DNA of 41,448 nt from CAYZIC01 sp964478335 (lineage in GTDB: Bacteria; Verrucomicrobiota; Kiritimatiellia; RFP12; DVOR01), in NCBI GenBank assembly GCA_964478335.1, contig CAYZIC010000014.1, forward strand, positions 1 through 41,448, read 5' to 3'. Numbering within the stretch: the stretch's first letter is position 1; each line of letters opens with the position of its first letter. Positions 41,047-41,448 of this stretch are shown piece after piece. The translations under genes and the position numbers were made by a program. Below the pieces are notes generated by a model. That model was not told the DNA's origin. It saw only the letters and a program-made list of their open reading frames with translations, and did no database searches.

Positions 41047-41448
41047 ATGAAGAATATGTCGAAAAAAGCAATCTTAACCTCTCTCGCTTCTGCAACCGCT
41101 CTTGCTCTTATGGCAGGATGTGGCAAGGCTGAAAAAGTCGATGCGACACAAACGACCAATAATACCCCCCCTAAGGCCCCCATCTCTGTCGAAAGCAATG
41201 TTGCCCAATTGCCTGCCCCCATGAAAGATTCAGATGTTGTCGCGTCTGTCGATGGCAAGTCTATCACCTGGGGCGAAGTCAATAAGCAGGTTGAGGAAAT
41301 GATTGAAATCTTTAACCAATCCTCTCAGCAACCCATCCCCGCAGCAGACCTCGGTCAAGCCAAGCAATATTTCCGTCGCGATATTATTGGTCGCTTTATC
41401 CAAACAACCCTCTTGCTCAATGCCGCGACTGCTAAAGGTGTCGTTTTG
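41047..41448 (+). CDS. SurA/PrsA-like peptidyl-prolyl isomerase lipoprotein, 3' end outside window
   Basis: The gene is cut by the window edge, leaving 134 codons. AAGGAG (41035-41040) precedes ATG 41047. The product begins with a lipoprotein signal peptide whose lipobox LMAGC gives C25 as the mature N-terminus, followed by a T/N/P-rich linker. From about residue 60 the sequence DVVASVDGKSITWGEVNKQV, then FRRDIIGRFIQTTLLLNAA, is the N-terminal chaperone domain pattern of SurA/PrsA/PpiD proteins, which assist folding outside the inner membrane. The isomerase domain itself would lie beyond the edge, so its presence is not confirmed. Confidence 0.8.
   Translation, partial: MKNMSKKAILTSLASATALALMAGCGKAEKVDATQTTNNTPPKAPISVESNVAQLPAPMKDSDVVASVDGKSITWGEVNKQVEEMIEIFNQSSQQPIPAADLGQAKQYFRRDIIGRFIQTTLLLNAATAKGVVL

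Overview
The window looks like the edge of an accessory region (about 1-9,700) joined to a dense, ordinary bacterial chromosome segment (about 9,900-41,448). The organism is a Gram-negative-type bacterium: it has lipoprotein signal peptides, a relic exosortase (PEP-CTERM) substrate, sigma-54 and a SurA/PpiC-like secreted foldase. Several traits together suggest, without proving, a member of the PVC group (Lentisphaerota/Kiritimatiellota/Verrucomicrobiota): short intergenic repeats rich in CACGAAT and CGCAGAGACGCAGAG words, the PEP-CTERM relic, a large membrane-TPR protein, a eukaryote-type debranching enzyme, a stand-alone AICAR transformylase and a galactokinase with a GNHTDYN motif.

Region 1-9,700. 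A GHKL-type ATPase gene runs off the left edge and is split by a one-base frameshift in an A7 run. A lone family-2 glycosyltransferase follows. Next is a three-gene, visibly A+T-richer cassette: an ASCH-domain protein, an unrecognised protein with two C-terminal membrane helices, and a PIN-GNAT-ASCH/EVE-like triple fusion. Then comes a leftward pair, an HD phosphohydrolase with a YwgA-like partner, with its own promoter, an adjacent 26-bp palindrome and a terminator. A decayed PEP-CTERM gene ends the region. The spaces between these genes hold four blocks (about 1,090-1,730, 2,783-3,060, 6,095-6,420 and 8,520-8,907) built from the same shuffled short modules, some inverted. The three-gene cassette is my best candidate for an undescribed system, probably defence or toxin-antitoxin in type (inference).

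Region 9,900-23,240. A polar amino acid ABC transporter (binding protein fused to permease, then ATPase) is convergent with a long leftward cluster. In transcription order that cluster is TRIC-type channel, HIT protein, glycogen debranching enzyme, membrane-TPR protein, DJ-1/PfpI protein and rpoN. A good promoter lies in front of the HIT gene, so HIT through rpoN may be one transcript.

Region 23,241-31,100. A structured intergenic stretch precedes tRNA-Arg(CCG) and an AICAR transformylase lacking the IMP cyclohydrolase domain, closed by a terminator. A tight run follows: lipoprotein, AddA/RecB-like helicase-nuclease, RluA-type pseudouridine synthase and a membrane protein. A 450-bp gap then carries a promoter, a long-range hairpin and a terminator-like hairpin, which could be a small RNA gene of about 200 nt.

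Region 31,104-41,448. Nine rightward genes with gaps of 28 bp or less, or overlaps: phosphomannomutase/phosphoglucomutase, galactokinase-like kinase, UvrD-type helicase, a secreted unknown, a GNAT acetyltransferase, a periplasmic repeat protein, a Nudix hydrolase, a methyltransferase, and a fusion of precorrin-2 dehydrogenase with glutamyl-tRNA reductase that lacks the usual dimerisation domain. After a 430-bp gap, a SurA/PpiC-like lipoprotein gene begins and runs off the right edge.
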